A stretch of DNA of 50,146 nucleotides from Sulfurovum sp. Lineage in GTDB: Bacteria; Campylobacterota; Campylobacteria; Campylobacterales; Sulfurovaceae. Location of the stretch: the NCBI GenBank assembly GCA_027082955.1, contig JALWTA010000033.1, forward strand, positions 1-50,146, in the 5' to 3' direction. The notes below the pieces were generated by a model that saw only the letters and a list, made by a program, of their open reading frames with translations, had not been told where the DNA came from and ran no database searches. The translations under genes were made by a program, and so were the position numbers. This document shows, in pieces, positions 1-6,516 of this stretch; the stretch's first letter is position 1; the number at the start of each line of letters is the position of its first letter.

Positions 1-30
1 CAAATATGCTACACTTCCGCGGATAAAATA

Positions 31-44
31 AAAGTTAAAAGTTA
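31..44. repeat. Period-7 tandem repeat (2 units) before the first gene
   Basis: Two copies of AAAGTTA in tandem end four bases before the first start codon. Alone this would be negligible, but the same 7-bp periodicity recurs at several other gene borders in the window (4463, 4531, 4626, 8325, 21352, 21417). Confidence 0.4.
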
Positions 45-47
45 AAA

Positions 48-950
48 ATGAAACAGACGATTCAAAATCTTGACCGCGGTATTGTGTTGATGTTATTGGC
101 ATCACTTACTTTTGCGGTGATGGGCGGTTTTGCCAAGGTACTCACCCAGCAGCTTCCGGCACTGGAGGTGACCTTTTTCCGTAATGTCTTTGGTGTGGTG
201 ATCATCGCACTGGCTATCTGGAGAGTGCCTCTCAAGCAGGAGGGCGGTAAACCGATGCTGCTCTTTTTTAGAGGTGCGATGGGTTTTTTGGCACTGCTGG
301 CATACTTTTACATTATGGGAAAGATTCCGCTTGGTGAGGCAATTACTTATAATAAAACTTCACCGCTCTTTGTGGCATTCTTTGCCTGGCTTTTCTTACA
401 TGAAAAGCTACATTGGAGTGCCATTATTGCGTTGATTTTGGGCTTTACAGGCATTGTCCTCATTGCGCAGCCCGAAAATGGCGGATTTGACAAATACGAC
501 ATACTGGGTATCTTCTCAGGTATCGGTGCGGCACTTGCCTACACTTCCATACGAGAGCTTCGCCGCTACTACGATACCCGTGCCATTGTGATGAGCTTCA
601 TGCTGGTTGGTACACTCGGACCACTGCTTTTGATGGCAGTTGGCAGTGTGGCAAAGGTTTCGCAGGAGTGGGACTGGATCATCGCTCCTTTTGTGATGCC
701 CCAAAGCTGGCAGTGGCTCTTTATCGTGATGGTAGGTACAAGTGCAACGCTTTCACAACTGCTGATGACCAAAGCGTACGAACTGACCAAAGCAGGGATT
801 GTCGGTACCATCAGCTATACCAACATCGTTTTTGGGATGTTCATCGGTATCGCCCTTGGTGACCCCATACCGGATATTTGGACAGTTTTGGGTATAATAT
901 TGGTCATACTCTCAGGGCTGATCGTTGCCCTGATCAAAGAGAAGCAATAG
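48..950 (+). CDS. EamA/DMT-family transporter
   Basis: A 300-residue inner-membrane protein of the drug/metabolite transporter superfamily. The sequence is almost entirely hydrophobic, with about ten membrane segments arranged as two EamA repeats (roughly residues 10-140 and 155-295). The features GFLALLAYFYIMGKIPLGEA and, in the second half, SQLLMTKAYELTKAGIVG are typical of the family. Length is normal. The substrate cannot be told from sequence; relatives export amino acids, nucleosides or other metabolites. No clear Shine-Dalgarno lies before the ATG, which follows a short period-7 repeat. The next gene starts 9 bases after the stop with its own AGGAG, so the two are probably co-transcribed. 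Confidence 0.85.
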   Translation: MKQTIQNLDRGIVLMLLASLTFAVMGGFAKVLTQQLPALEVTFFRNVFGVVIIALAIWRVPLKQEGGKPMLLFFRGAMGFLALLAYFYIMGKIPLGEAITYNKTSPLFVAFFAWLFLHEKLHWSAIIALILGFTGIVLIAQPENGGFDKYDILGIFSGIGAALAYTSIRELRRYYDTRAIVMSFMLVGTLGPLLLMAVGSVAKVSQEWDWIIAPFVMPQSWQWLFIVMVGTSATLSQLLMTKAYELTKAGIVGTISYTNIVFGMFIGIALGDPIPDIWTVLGIILVILSGLIVALIKEKQ

Positions 951-959
951 GAGCAGAAA

Positions 960-1505
960 ATGGGTGCAGTCAAGGAAGAGTATCTGCCGCACTATACGTA
1001 TGAAGAGTATGCTGCCTGGGATGGTGAGTGGGAACTTATTGACGGAGTGCCCTATGCAATGGCTCCGGCACCGACAATTCAACATCAGCGTATTAGCCAT
1101 AACATTGCCTATATACTTGAAACGCAGTTACAGGAGTGTGAAGTATGCAAGGCTTTACTGGCTGTAGACTGGAAGATCGCAGAAGATACTGTGGTAGAGC
1201 CCGACAACCTTGTCATCTGTCACGAACCTGCCAATGATGCTTATCTGCTCAAAGCACCTGCACTGATTTTTGAGATCCTCTCTCCTTCGACACAGCAAAA
1301 AGACAGAGGGTTGAAGTTTGAACTCTATGAGCGTGAAGGGGTGGCATACTATGTGATTGTTGACCCCAAAGAGGAGATTGCCAAAGTCTATCATCGGGAT
1401 GCTGCCGGACACTATGTCAAAGTGGCGGATGTGCGTGATGAGCCGGTACGCTTTGAACTTGACGGCTGCACAATAGATTTTGAATTTGCAAAGATATGGA
1501 GATAA
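960..1505 (+). CDS. Uma2 family (DUF820) putative PD-(D/E)XK endonuclease
   Basis: A 181-residue protein of the Uma2/DUF820 family, which has a restriction-endonuclease-like fold. The family core is visible: VEPDNLVI supplies the acidic Asp, and [11 protein letters not shown] supplies the Glu of the E-x-x-S-P-S motif, followed by [23 protein letters not shown]. These proteins are common in cyanobacteria and scattered elsewhere, often as singletons; their cellular role is not settled. AGGAG sits six bases before the ATG, and the stop lies one base before the kdsA ATG, suggesting translational coupling. A member inside a core biosynthetic cluster is probably a horizontal addition, but the base composition does not stand out. 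Confidence 0.8.
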   Translation: MGAVKEEYLPHYTYEEYAAWDGEWELIDGVPYAMAPAPTIQHQRISHNIAYILETQLQECEVCKALLAVDWKIAEDTVVEPDNLVICHEPANDAYLLKAPALIFEILSPSTQQKDRGLKFELYEREGVAYYVIVDPKEEIAKVYHRDAAGHYVKVADVRDEPVRFELDGCTIDFEFAKIWR

Positions 1506-1506
1506 T

Positions 1507-2307
1507 ATGATATTGATTGCAGGACCGTGTGTACTGGAGAGCCGTGACAATGTCATGCGTATTGCCGAGTCACTAGGGAAATACCATGATGACTGTACTA
1601 AAGATTTTTATTTTAAAGCGAGTTTTGACAAAGCCAACCGTACCAGCCTTGACAGCTTCAGAGGGCCGGGGCTTGAAGAGGGGCTTAAGATGCTCTCCGA
1701 GGTCAAAGAACAGTTTGGCTACAAGATTCTGACCGATGTGCATGATTATACTCAGCCCGCTGCTGCGGCTGAGGTAGCAGATGTACTGCAGATCCCTGCC
1801 TTTTTGTGCCGCCAGACAGACCTTTTGGTGGCTGCGGCAAAGACAGATGCGGTTGTCAACATCAAAAAGGGACAGTTTCTTGCTCCTGCGGCAATGGAAC
1901 ACTCTGTTGCCAAAGTGCTTAAAACACGCGGCTTTGACGGTGAAGTCAGCTATGAAAATGCGCAGAAGTACCGTGTGTGGCTGACCGAGCGTGGTACGAC
2001 CTTTGGGTACGGCAATCTTGTGGTCGATATGCGTGGTCTGGTAACCATGCGTCAGTTTGCACCGGTAGTGTTCGATGCGACACACTCGGTACAGATGCCC
2101 GCAAGCGGTGGTGCGAGCAGCGGCGGTGACAGCAGTTTTGTACCCTACCTCTCACGTGCGGCAGCAGCAGTAGGGGTGGACGGTTTCTTCTTTGAAACCC
2201 ACTTTGACCCAAGCATCGCTTTGAGTGACGGGCCGAATATGATACAATTGCAAAAACTCGATAACTTGATTGAGCAGATTGATGCCATTCGCTCAATTGT
2301 GGAATAG
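1507..2307 (+). CDS. kdsA: 3-deoxy-D-manno-octulosonate 8-phosphate synthase
   Basis: Condenses phosphoenolpyruvate with arabinose 5-phosphate to KDO-8-phosphate, the first committed step of KDO synthesis for lipopolysaccharide inner core. The start is the ATG at 1507, one base after the Uma2 stop; an in-frame TTG at 1480 would add nine residues absent from the family. The protein (266 residues) opens with [11 protein letters not shown] and carries [37 protein letters not shown] and [16 protein letters not shown]. The Cys in AGPC marks the metal-dependent class, as in Aquifex, while the E. coli type has Asn there. Gene order kdsA-ribH-nusB is typical of Campylobacterota. Confidence 0.95.
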   Translation: MILIAGPCVLESRDNVMRIAESLGKYHDDCTKDFYFKASFDKANRTSLDSFRGPGLEEGLKMLSEVKEQFGYKILTDVHDYTQPAAAAEVADVLQIPAFLCRQTDLLVAAAKTDAVVNIKKGQFLAPAAMEHSVAKVLKTRGFDGEVSYENAQKYRVWLTERGTTFGYGNLVVDMRGLVTMRQFAPVVFDATHSVQMPASGGASSGGDSSFVPYLSRAAAAVGVDGFFFETHFDPSIALSDGPNMIQLQKLDNLIEQIDAIRSIVE

Positions 2308-2366
2308 AGGATTGAGGGTTAAGGTTTAAGGCTTTAAAAAAACAAAAATTTAAATGAAGGATATAC

Positions 2367-2834
2367 ATGAAAATCGTAGAAGGAAACCTTTCGGTTGACA
2401 AAAGCAAAAAAGTTGCCATCATCAATGCACGCTTTAACCACTTCATCACAGACAGACTGGTAGAGGGTGCGAAGGATGCTTATGCAAGACACGGGGGAGA
2501 TCCTGAAGATTTGGATTTGATTTTGGTACCGGGAGCATTTGAGATTCCGTTTGCACTTGACAAAGCACTCGCTTCTGGCAAGTATGATGCGGTGTGTTGT
2601 TTGGGTGCAGTCATTCGCGGTGCGACACCGCACTTTGACTATGTCTCTGCTGAGGCGACCAAAGGGGTGGCCAATGTGACACTCAAACACGGCAAACCCG
2701 CAACCTTTGGAGTCTTGACCGTTGACAGCATCGAGCAGGCGATCGAGCGTGCGGGTACCAAAGCGGGCAACAAGGGTGCTGAAGCAATGGTAAGTCTGAT
2801 CGAACTGATCAATCTCTACGGAGAGTTGAACTAA
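2367..2834 (+). CDS. ribH: 6,7-dimethyl-8-ribityllumazine synthase
   Basis: Catalyses the penultimate step of riboflavin synthesis, joining 5-amino-6-ribitylamino-uracil with dihydroxybutanone phosphate; the family forms pentamers or 60-mer capsids. The 155-residue protein has all family blocks: [44 protein letters not shown] (with the catalytic His) and [23 protein letters not shown] lies shortly before the ATG. Its stop forms TAATG with the start of a small ORF that duplicates the nusB start. The original arrangement was probably ribH TAATG nusB, now separated by a 131-bp insertion. Confidence 0.95.
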   Translation: MKIVEGNLSVDKSKKVAIINARFNHFITDRLVEGAKDAYARHGGDPEDLDLILVPGAFEIPFALDKALASGKYDAVCCLGAVIRGATPHFDYVSAEATKGVANVTLKHGKPATFGVLTVDSIEQAIERAGTKAGNKGAEAMVSLIELINLYGELN

Positions 2835-2978
2835 TGGCAACGCGACAACTATCAAAGGACGCTTTTTTGGCAAAGCCAAACAAAGCTACGCTGACGCTAT
2901 GTCAACTTCAGCAGTTGGCTCATGCGACTAGTCGCATTACAAATACATTGAGAAAGGTAGCTTAATGGCAACGCGACA
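2832..2978 (+). repeat. 16-bp direct repeat bracketing a 115-bp insert
   Basis: TAATGGCAACGCGACA occurs at 2832-2847 and again at 2963-2978. The second copy is the true nusB start; the first overlaps the ribH stop. The 115 bp between them contain two structures: an imperfect hairpin around TTGGC-AAA-GCCAA (2867-2879) and a perfect 16-bp palindrome, ATGCGACTAGTCGCAT (2922-2937), just after a hairpin CAACT-TCAGC-AGTTG (2903-2917). The layout looks like an insertion with target duplication, or a tandem duplication that then diverged. Confidence 0.7.
2834..2965 (+). CDS. Possible 43-residue ORF created by the ribH/nusB insertion
   Basis: Reading from the duplicated nusB start gives an open frame of 43 codons. 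It begins [18 protein letters not shown] and ends RITNTLRKVA, with a TAA that overlaps the true nusB ATG as TAATG. The ORF therefore keeps stop-start coupling on both sides (ribH TAATG ORF TAATG nusB). It is basic, has no recognisable domain and carries no residues typical of a functional family. It may simply be the passage that lets ribosomes reach nusB after the insertion. Whether the peptide is stable or useful is unknown. Confidence 0.35.
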   Translation: MATRQLSKDAFLAKPNKATLTLCQLQQLAHATSRITNTLRKVA

Positions 2979-3357
2979 TCAGGCACGTACAGCGGTTGTG
3001 GGGCTGCTCTATGCCTACGACCTTGGCAATGAGAATATCGCCAAGTTTTCCGATGAAATCCTTGAAGAGGATAAGATCCGCAACAAGCAGCGTGAGTTTT
3101 CCCATCAGCTCTTTAACGGCACCATCGAAAATCTTACTATGATAGATAAAGAGATAGAGAAACACCTGACCGATTGGGACTATGACAGTATCGGCAAGGT
3201 AGAAAAGGCTATTTTGCGTCTTGGCGCCTATGAGATTCTTGTGGCAAAGACAGACAGAGCCATCATTATCAATGAAGCTGTTGAACTTGCCAAAGCGCTT
3301 GCGGACGACAAGTCACCGAAGTTCATCAACGGTGTGTTGGATGCGATCGGTAAATAG
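2965..3357 (+). CDS. nusB: Transcription antitermination factor NusB
   Basis: NusB binds boxA RNA together with NusE (ribosomal S10) and supports antitermination of rRNA operons. The 130-residue protein has the family's all-helical pattern: ATRHQARTAVVGLLYAYDLG at the N-terminus, then WDYDSIGKVEKAILRLGAYE and IIINEAVELAKALADDKSPKFINGVLDAI, which are strongly conserved. Length is normal. GAGAAAGG precedes the start. The gene follows ribH as in many bacteria, but here an insertion with a small ORF intervenes. The downstream mqnC begins 26 bases later with its own AAAGGA. Confidence 0.93.
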   Translation: MATRHQARTAVVGLLYAYDLGNENIAKFSDEILEEDKIRNKQREFSHQLFNGTIENLTMIDKEIEKHLTDWDYDSIGKVEKAILRLGAYEILVAKTDRAIIINEAVELAKALADDKSPKFINGVLDAIGK

Positions 3358-3383
3358 AAGGTAGTGGGTAGAAAGGATGGATT

Positions 3384-4448
3384 ATGACAGCAGCAATGAA
3401 TAAACGCATGAGCATCGATGAAGCGGTAGAGCTTATCGAAAAGGGTGATCTGAAAACACTTGGCAAGATGGCGTTGGCTAAAAAACGAGAGCTTCATCCT
3501 AAGAAGGTGACTACCTTTGTTGTGGACAGAAACATCAACTACACCAATATCTGCTGGGTCGACTGCAAATTTTGTGCCTTCTATACCCATGAGAAGAAAG
3601 AGGATGCCTACATCCTCTCCTTTGATGAGATAGATCAGAAGATTGAAGAGCTGCTTGCTATCGGCGGTACGCAGATCCTCTTTCAGGGAGGTGTACACCC
3701 CAAGCTGGAGATTGAGTGGTACGAAGATCTTGTCGAGCATATCCATCAGAAATACCCTCAGGTGACCATTCATGGATTCTCGGCAATCGAGATAGACTAC
3801 ATCGCACGCCGTTCCAACATCTCTATCCCCGAAGTGCTTGCACGCCTCAAAGCCAAGGGGCTTAGCTCCATCCCCGGTGCGGGCGCTGAGATACTCAGTG
3901 ACCGTGTACGTGACATCATCGCACCAAAGAAGCTGGATAAAGATACATGGCTTGAGGTACACCGTGAAGCACACAAGCTTGGTATCAAGTCCACAGCAAC
4001 AATGATGTACGGTACGGTAGAGACCACACGCGAGATTGTCGAACACTGGGACTACATCCGTCAGCTTCAGGATGAAACGGGCGGATTTAGAGCCTTTATC
4101 ATGTGGAGTTACCAAAGCGACAACACGCAGCTTAAGCGCGAACTGCCCACCATCACTAAAACCACCTCCAACCAGTATCTGCGCTACCTTGCTGTAGCAC
4201 GTCTATTTTTGGACAATGTGCCAAATATCCAAAGCTCATGGGTCACACAGGGCTCATACATCGGCCAAATGGCACTGCTTTTTGGTGCTAATGATCTTGG
4301 CTCAACGATGATGGAAGAAAATGTCGTCTCCGCAGCAGGGGCAAAGAACCAGATGAATCAGGAAGAGATGATACGCCTCATCAAAGATGTTGGGGAAAAT
4401 CCTGCCAAGCGCAATACGGCGTATGAAATACTGGAGAGATACTACTGA
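3384..4448 (+). CDS. mqnC: Cyclic dehypoxanthinyl futalosine synthase (radical SAM)
   Basis: MqnC converts dehypoxanthine futalosine to its cyclic form in the futalosine route to menaquinone, the route used by Campylobacterota. The 354-residue protein has the radical-SAM cluster motif C57-x3-C61-x2-C64 (ICWVDCKFC), followed by GGTQILFQGGVHP, HGFSAIEIDYIA, LSSIPGAGAEIL and TATMMYGTVET. These match MqnC better than the related MqnE. AAAGGA precedes the start at a good distance; Met5 or Met9 are possible alternative starts. A Ser-Pro-free, low-complexity region with period-7 repeats follows the stop. Confidence 0.9.
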   Translation: MTAAMNKRMSIDEAVELIEKGDLKTLGKMALAKKRELHPKKVTTFVVDRNINYTNICWVDCKFCAFYTHEKKEDAYILSFDEIDQKIEELLAIGGTQILFQGGVHPKLEIEWYEDLVEHIHQKYPQVTIHGFSAIEIDYIARRSNISIPEVLARLKAKGLSSIPGAGAEILSDRVRDIIAPKKLDKDTWLEVHREAHKLGIKSTATMMYGTVETTREIVEHWDYIRQLQDETGGFRAFIMWSYQSDNTQLKRELPTITKTTSNQYLRYLAVARLFLDNVPNIQSSWVTQGSYIGQMALLFGANDLGSTMMEENVVSAAGAKNQMNQEEMIRLIKDVGENPAKRNTAYEILERYY

Positions 4449-4462
4449 TGCGGGGCATCAGT

Positions 4463-4490
4463 AGAGTTAAGAGTTAAGAGTGATGAGTTA
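4463..4490. repeat. Period-7 tandem array (4 units)
   Basis: AGAGTTA, AGAGTTA, AGAGTGA, TGAGTTA follow one another without gaps, 14 bases after the mqnC stop region. Together with two further arrays (4531-4558 and 4626-4653) it fills the 250-bp gap between mqnC and the M16 gene. Confidence 0.75.
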
Positions 4491-4530
4491 TTGTATGCGG
4501 TGCGGTGGCTCCGCTTTTATTGAATTTAAA

Positions 4531-4653
4531 TGAGGAATGAGGAATGAGGAATGAGGAATTAGGGTATGCTTTTTTTCAAAAAGTTTTTGCTTCAATAAAA
4601 GCATTGCGTAGCAATGCAAACCGAAACTCTTCACTCTTCACTCTTCACTCTTC
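4531..4653. repeat. Pair of period-7 tandem arrays around a short palindromic spacer
   Basis: TGAGGAA is repeated four times at 4531-4558, and ACTCTTC four times at 4626-4653. The second array read on the other strand is GAAGAGT, so the two purine-rich arrays face each other. The spacer holds a perfect hairpin, GCATTGC-GTA-GCAATGC, and A/T runs. An open frame runs through the region from 4544 into the M16 gene, but it reads the repeats and has no conserved content, so I treat the region as non-coding leader. Confidence 0.75.
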
Positions 4654-4699
4654 ACTAAAAAAAATCATCCCCACGATTTTTTTACTACAAGGACTTCTA

Positions 4700-5941
4700 A
4701 TGGCGGCAACACTCAAAGAGATAATATATAATAACACAACCATTCCGGTGATCTTCGAGCAGAGCAAGACACTGCCCATTGTCTCGCTTCAACTGGTCTT
4801 TACCAATGCTGGGCATTTGAGCAATGAAAAAGACGGACAGGCAGATATGGCAGCGAAGCTGCTCAATGAAGGAACCAAAAAAGAGGGATCTGTTGGGTTT
4901 GCCAAAACACTTGACGACCATGCGGTCGATCTCTCTGCACAGGTGGGAAGGGAGAGTTTTGTCATAGAGCTCTCTTCACTCAAGAGCGAGTTTGGCTATG
5001 CGACCCAAAGACTTCAGGCACTGCTTCAAGACCCTAACTATACCGAAGAAGCACTCGATCAGGTCAAACGTCAGAAGATCGGTTGGCTGACACAAAAACA
5101 GAGTGACTTTGACTACATTGCCGCAACCCGTCTGCGTAAGATGCTCTTTAAGGACACACCGCTTGCACATGCGTATGACGGTACGATGGAGAGTGTGAAG
5201 GCAATGCGTCTTATTGACCTTGAATCGTTCATTAAGAGCCATCTTGGGTACAACAACCTTATTGTTGTCATCGGGGGTGATCTTGCGTGGGAAGAGGCAA
5301 AAAGTGCTGTTGAAAGTGTGTTGCCGCTGCTGCCGACATCCAAAACTGAACCTGCTGGCCCGTTCCGTGCCTCCGATGCAAACCGTACCGAAGAGATAGA
5401 GGAAGATACACAACAGGCATACATCTATTTTGGTGCACCGTTTGACTATACCTACAAAGAAAAAGACCAGTATAAAGCCAAGATCGCTGAATATGTGCTT
5501 GGCGGTGCAGGGTTTGGCAGCCGTCTGATGGAAGAGCTGCGTGTTAAACGCGGACTAACCTACGGTGCCTACAGTATGTTCAGGCGTGCCAAGTACGGCT
5601 CCTACCTCAGCGGCTACCTACAAACCAAACTCGCAACACAGCAAGAAGCGGTAAATCTCGTTAGAGAGGTCGTAAAAGATTTCGTTGCAAAAGGGATCAC
5701 TGCCGAAGAGCTCAAAGCGGCAAAAGAGTTTCTTGTCGGCAGCGAACCACTGCGTACCGAAACCCTTTCTCAGCGTCTCAACCGTGCCTATAACAACTAC
5801 TACTATGGCAGACCGTTGGATTTTGACAAAACTCAGCTTGAAAAGATAGAGTCGGTTACACTCGATGAAGTTAATGCTTTCATCAAAGCGCACCCTGAAC
5901 TTGCCGACCTGTCGTTTGCAATCGTGACGAAGAAGGATTAA
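4700..5941 (+). CDS. M16-family peptidase homologue, zinc motif absent
   Basis: A 413-residue protein with the two half-domains of M16B peptidases. The N-terminal half should contain the zinc motif HxxEH in the segment after GHLSNEKDGQAD; here it reads MAAKLLNEGTKKEG, without either histidine. The C-terminal half keeps the substrate-binding pattern RVKRGLTYGAYSMF with the paired Arg and Tyr. This is the pattern of the non-catalytic subunit of heterodimeric M16B enzymes, which works with an active partner. No partner lies next door. The ATG at 4700 follows AAGGA; upstream extension to 4544 would only translate tandem repeats. No signal peptide is apparent from this start. Confidence 0.8.
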   Translation: MAATLKEIIYNNTTIPVIFEQSKTLPIVSLQLVFTNAGHLSNEKDGQADMAAKLLNEGTKKEGSVGFAKTLDDHAVDLSAQVGRESFVIELSSLKSEFGYATQRLQALLQDPNYTEEALDQVKRQKIGWLTQKQSDFDYIAATRLRKMLFKDTPLAHAYDGTMESVKAMRLIDLESFIKSHLGYNNLIVVIGGDLAWEEAKSAVESVLPLLPTSKTEPAGPFRASDANRTEEIEEDTQQAYIYFGAPFDYTYKEKDQYKAKIAEYVLGGAGFGSRLMEELRVKRGLTYGAYSMFRRAKYGSYLSGYLQTKLATQQEAVNLVREVVKDFVAKGITAEELKAAKEFLVGSEPLRTETLSQRLNRAYNNYYYGRPLDFDKTQLEKIESVTLDEVNAFIKAHPELADLSFAIVTKKD

Positions 5942-5954
5942 AAAGGCAGGAGGG

Positions 5955-5983
5955 TTGACATTTTTTTGTTTTTGGTGTAATAT
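5955..5983 (+). promoter_or_regulatory. Strong sigma-70-type promoter
   Basis: TTGACA (5955-5960), a 17-bp T-rich spacer and TAATAT (5978-5983). A full -35 box is unusual in this window, where most promoters show only a -10. Predicted transcription start is near 5990. Confidence 0.7.
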
Positions 5984-5989
5984 TCTCTC

Positions 5990-6089
5990 GTATGTGCAAA
6001 GTACACCTCCGGATTGTTGACAGATGACCACTGTCGGCAGTTGGATGAAAGGTAATCAGGGGTAATTGCCCTTGGTTACCTTTTTTTTT
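5990..6089 (+). ncRNA. Candidate ~100-nt small RNA or attenuator leader
   Basis: A strong promoter at 5955-5983 is followed after about 60 nt by a strong intrinsic terminator at 6049-6089, and no plausible gene lies between. The interval includes a small hairpin GACAG-7 nt-CTGTC (within 6019-6036). I checked for SRP RNA, 6S RNA, tmRNA and common riboswitch signatures and found no match. It could be a stand-alone small RNA, or a terminator-controlled leader of the 22-codon ORF that starts 51 nt after the terminator. Confidence 0.5.
6049..6089 (+). terminator. Rho-independent terminator
   Basis: A 14-bp stem (6049-6062 with 6069-6082, two G-T pairs) closes a six-base loop and runs straight into nine T residues (6081-6089). 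It ends the short transcript predicted from the promoter at 5955. Confidence 0.85.
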
Positions 6090-6139
6090 GCCTTTTTTTA
6101 GTGGGTGGTGGAGTGGGAATCTAACATAAGGAGGAAACT

Positions 6140-6208
6140 TTGCACATTACCAAAGTACTGGTCATACTTATCGTATTGCTGATCTGTTTAACAGTCAAGC
6201 TATACTAA
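6140..6208 (+). CDS. Possible 22-residue single-span membrane peptide
   Basis: A TTG start lies five bases after a very strong Shine-Dalgarno, AAGGAGG (6128-6134). The frame has 22 codons and would give a peptide with a basic residue near each end and about 14 aliphatic residues between (HITK, then VLVILIVLLICLTV, then KLY). This is the architecture of small membrane subunits and of type I toxins. It lies just after a terminated ~100-nt transcript. A GC-rich hairpin (GCGGGG/CCCCGC, 6216-6236) follows the stop but has no T run. No family is recognised; function unknown. Too short for homology-based judgement by eye. Confidence 0.45.
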   Translation: MHITKVLVILIVLLICLTVKLY

Positions 6209-6254
6209 GTAAAACGCGGGGATTGGTCACCCCCGCAGACCGGTACTCCCTGCA

Positions 6255-6278
6255 CAATATGACAATATGACAATATGA
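6255..6278. repeat. Three tandem CAATATGA units
   Basis: Three perfect 8-bp units at 6255-6262, 6263-6270 and 6271-6278, in the leader region ahead of recG. No function is evident. Confidence 0.6.
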
Positions 6279-6310
6279 CATATTTTCTTCTTTTTTTGAT
6301 CATCATCGGC

Positions 6311-6316
6311 TATAAT
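6311..6316 (+). promoter_or_regulatory. Probable -10 box for recG
   Basis: TATAAT preceded by a T-rich stretch and no clear -35, the usual form in Campylobacterota. Transcription from here would place the REP pair at 6362-6468 in the recG leader. Confidence 0.45.
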
Positions 6317-6361
6317 TTAATAGACATTCAGTGGTTTTGTGCTTTGCGAGACTGAAGTAAT

Positions 6362-6468
6362 GGAACCGACAGCTTCAGCGTCGGAAAAACGTGAAACTGC
6401 AGAAAAATGTAGAGCGGGGCTGAAGCCTCCGACTCCGGAAGTTGTGGAACCGACAGCTTCAGCGTCGG
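6362..6468. repeat. REP array A (two forward, one reverse REP) before recG
   Basis: Forward REPs at 6362-6384 and 6446-6468 and one reverse REP at 6414-6436. A forward REP is GGAA followed by a hairpin with stem CCGAC/GTCGG, a bulged A, a GC/GC inner stem and loop TTCA. A reverse REP, read on the minus strand, is GGAG followed by CGG, bulged A, GGC, loop TTCA, GCCCCG. The same elements form four arrays around the RAYT gene at 19080. This copy lies about 12 kb away, between the recG promoter and start codon. Confidence 0.85.
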
Positions 6469-6516
6469 CAAAGAAGCGGTTGTAGAAAAGTACGTATAGC
6501 AAATAAAAGGAAGAGA

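Noticed and set aside
4544-4699. Extended N-terminus for the M16 gene (52 extra codons)
   Set aside because: The extension translates the TGAGGAA and ACTCTTC tandem arrays and has no conserved content; the ATG at 4700 has AAGGA in front.
5990-6089. SRP RNA, RNase P RNA or a known riboswitch in the short terminated transcript
   Set aside because: No GGAA/AGCAG apical motif of SRP RNA, no RNase P P4 motif, and no match to c-di-GMP, preQ1, fluoride, ZTP or THF switch cores; listed only as an unassigned RNA candidate.
6216-6236. Terminator after the 22-codon ORF
   Set aside because: GCGGGG/CCCCGC forms a stable hairpin, but no T run follows on either strand; kept only as a hairpin note.
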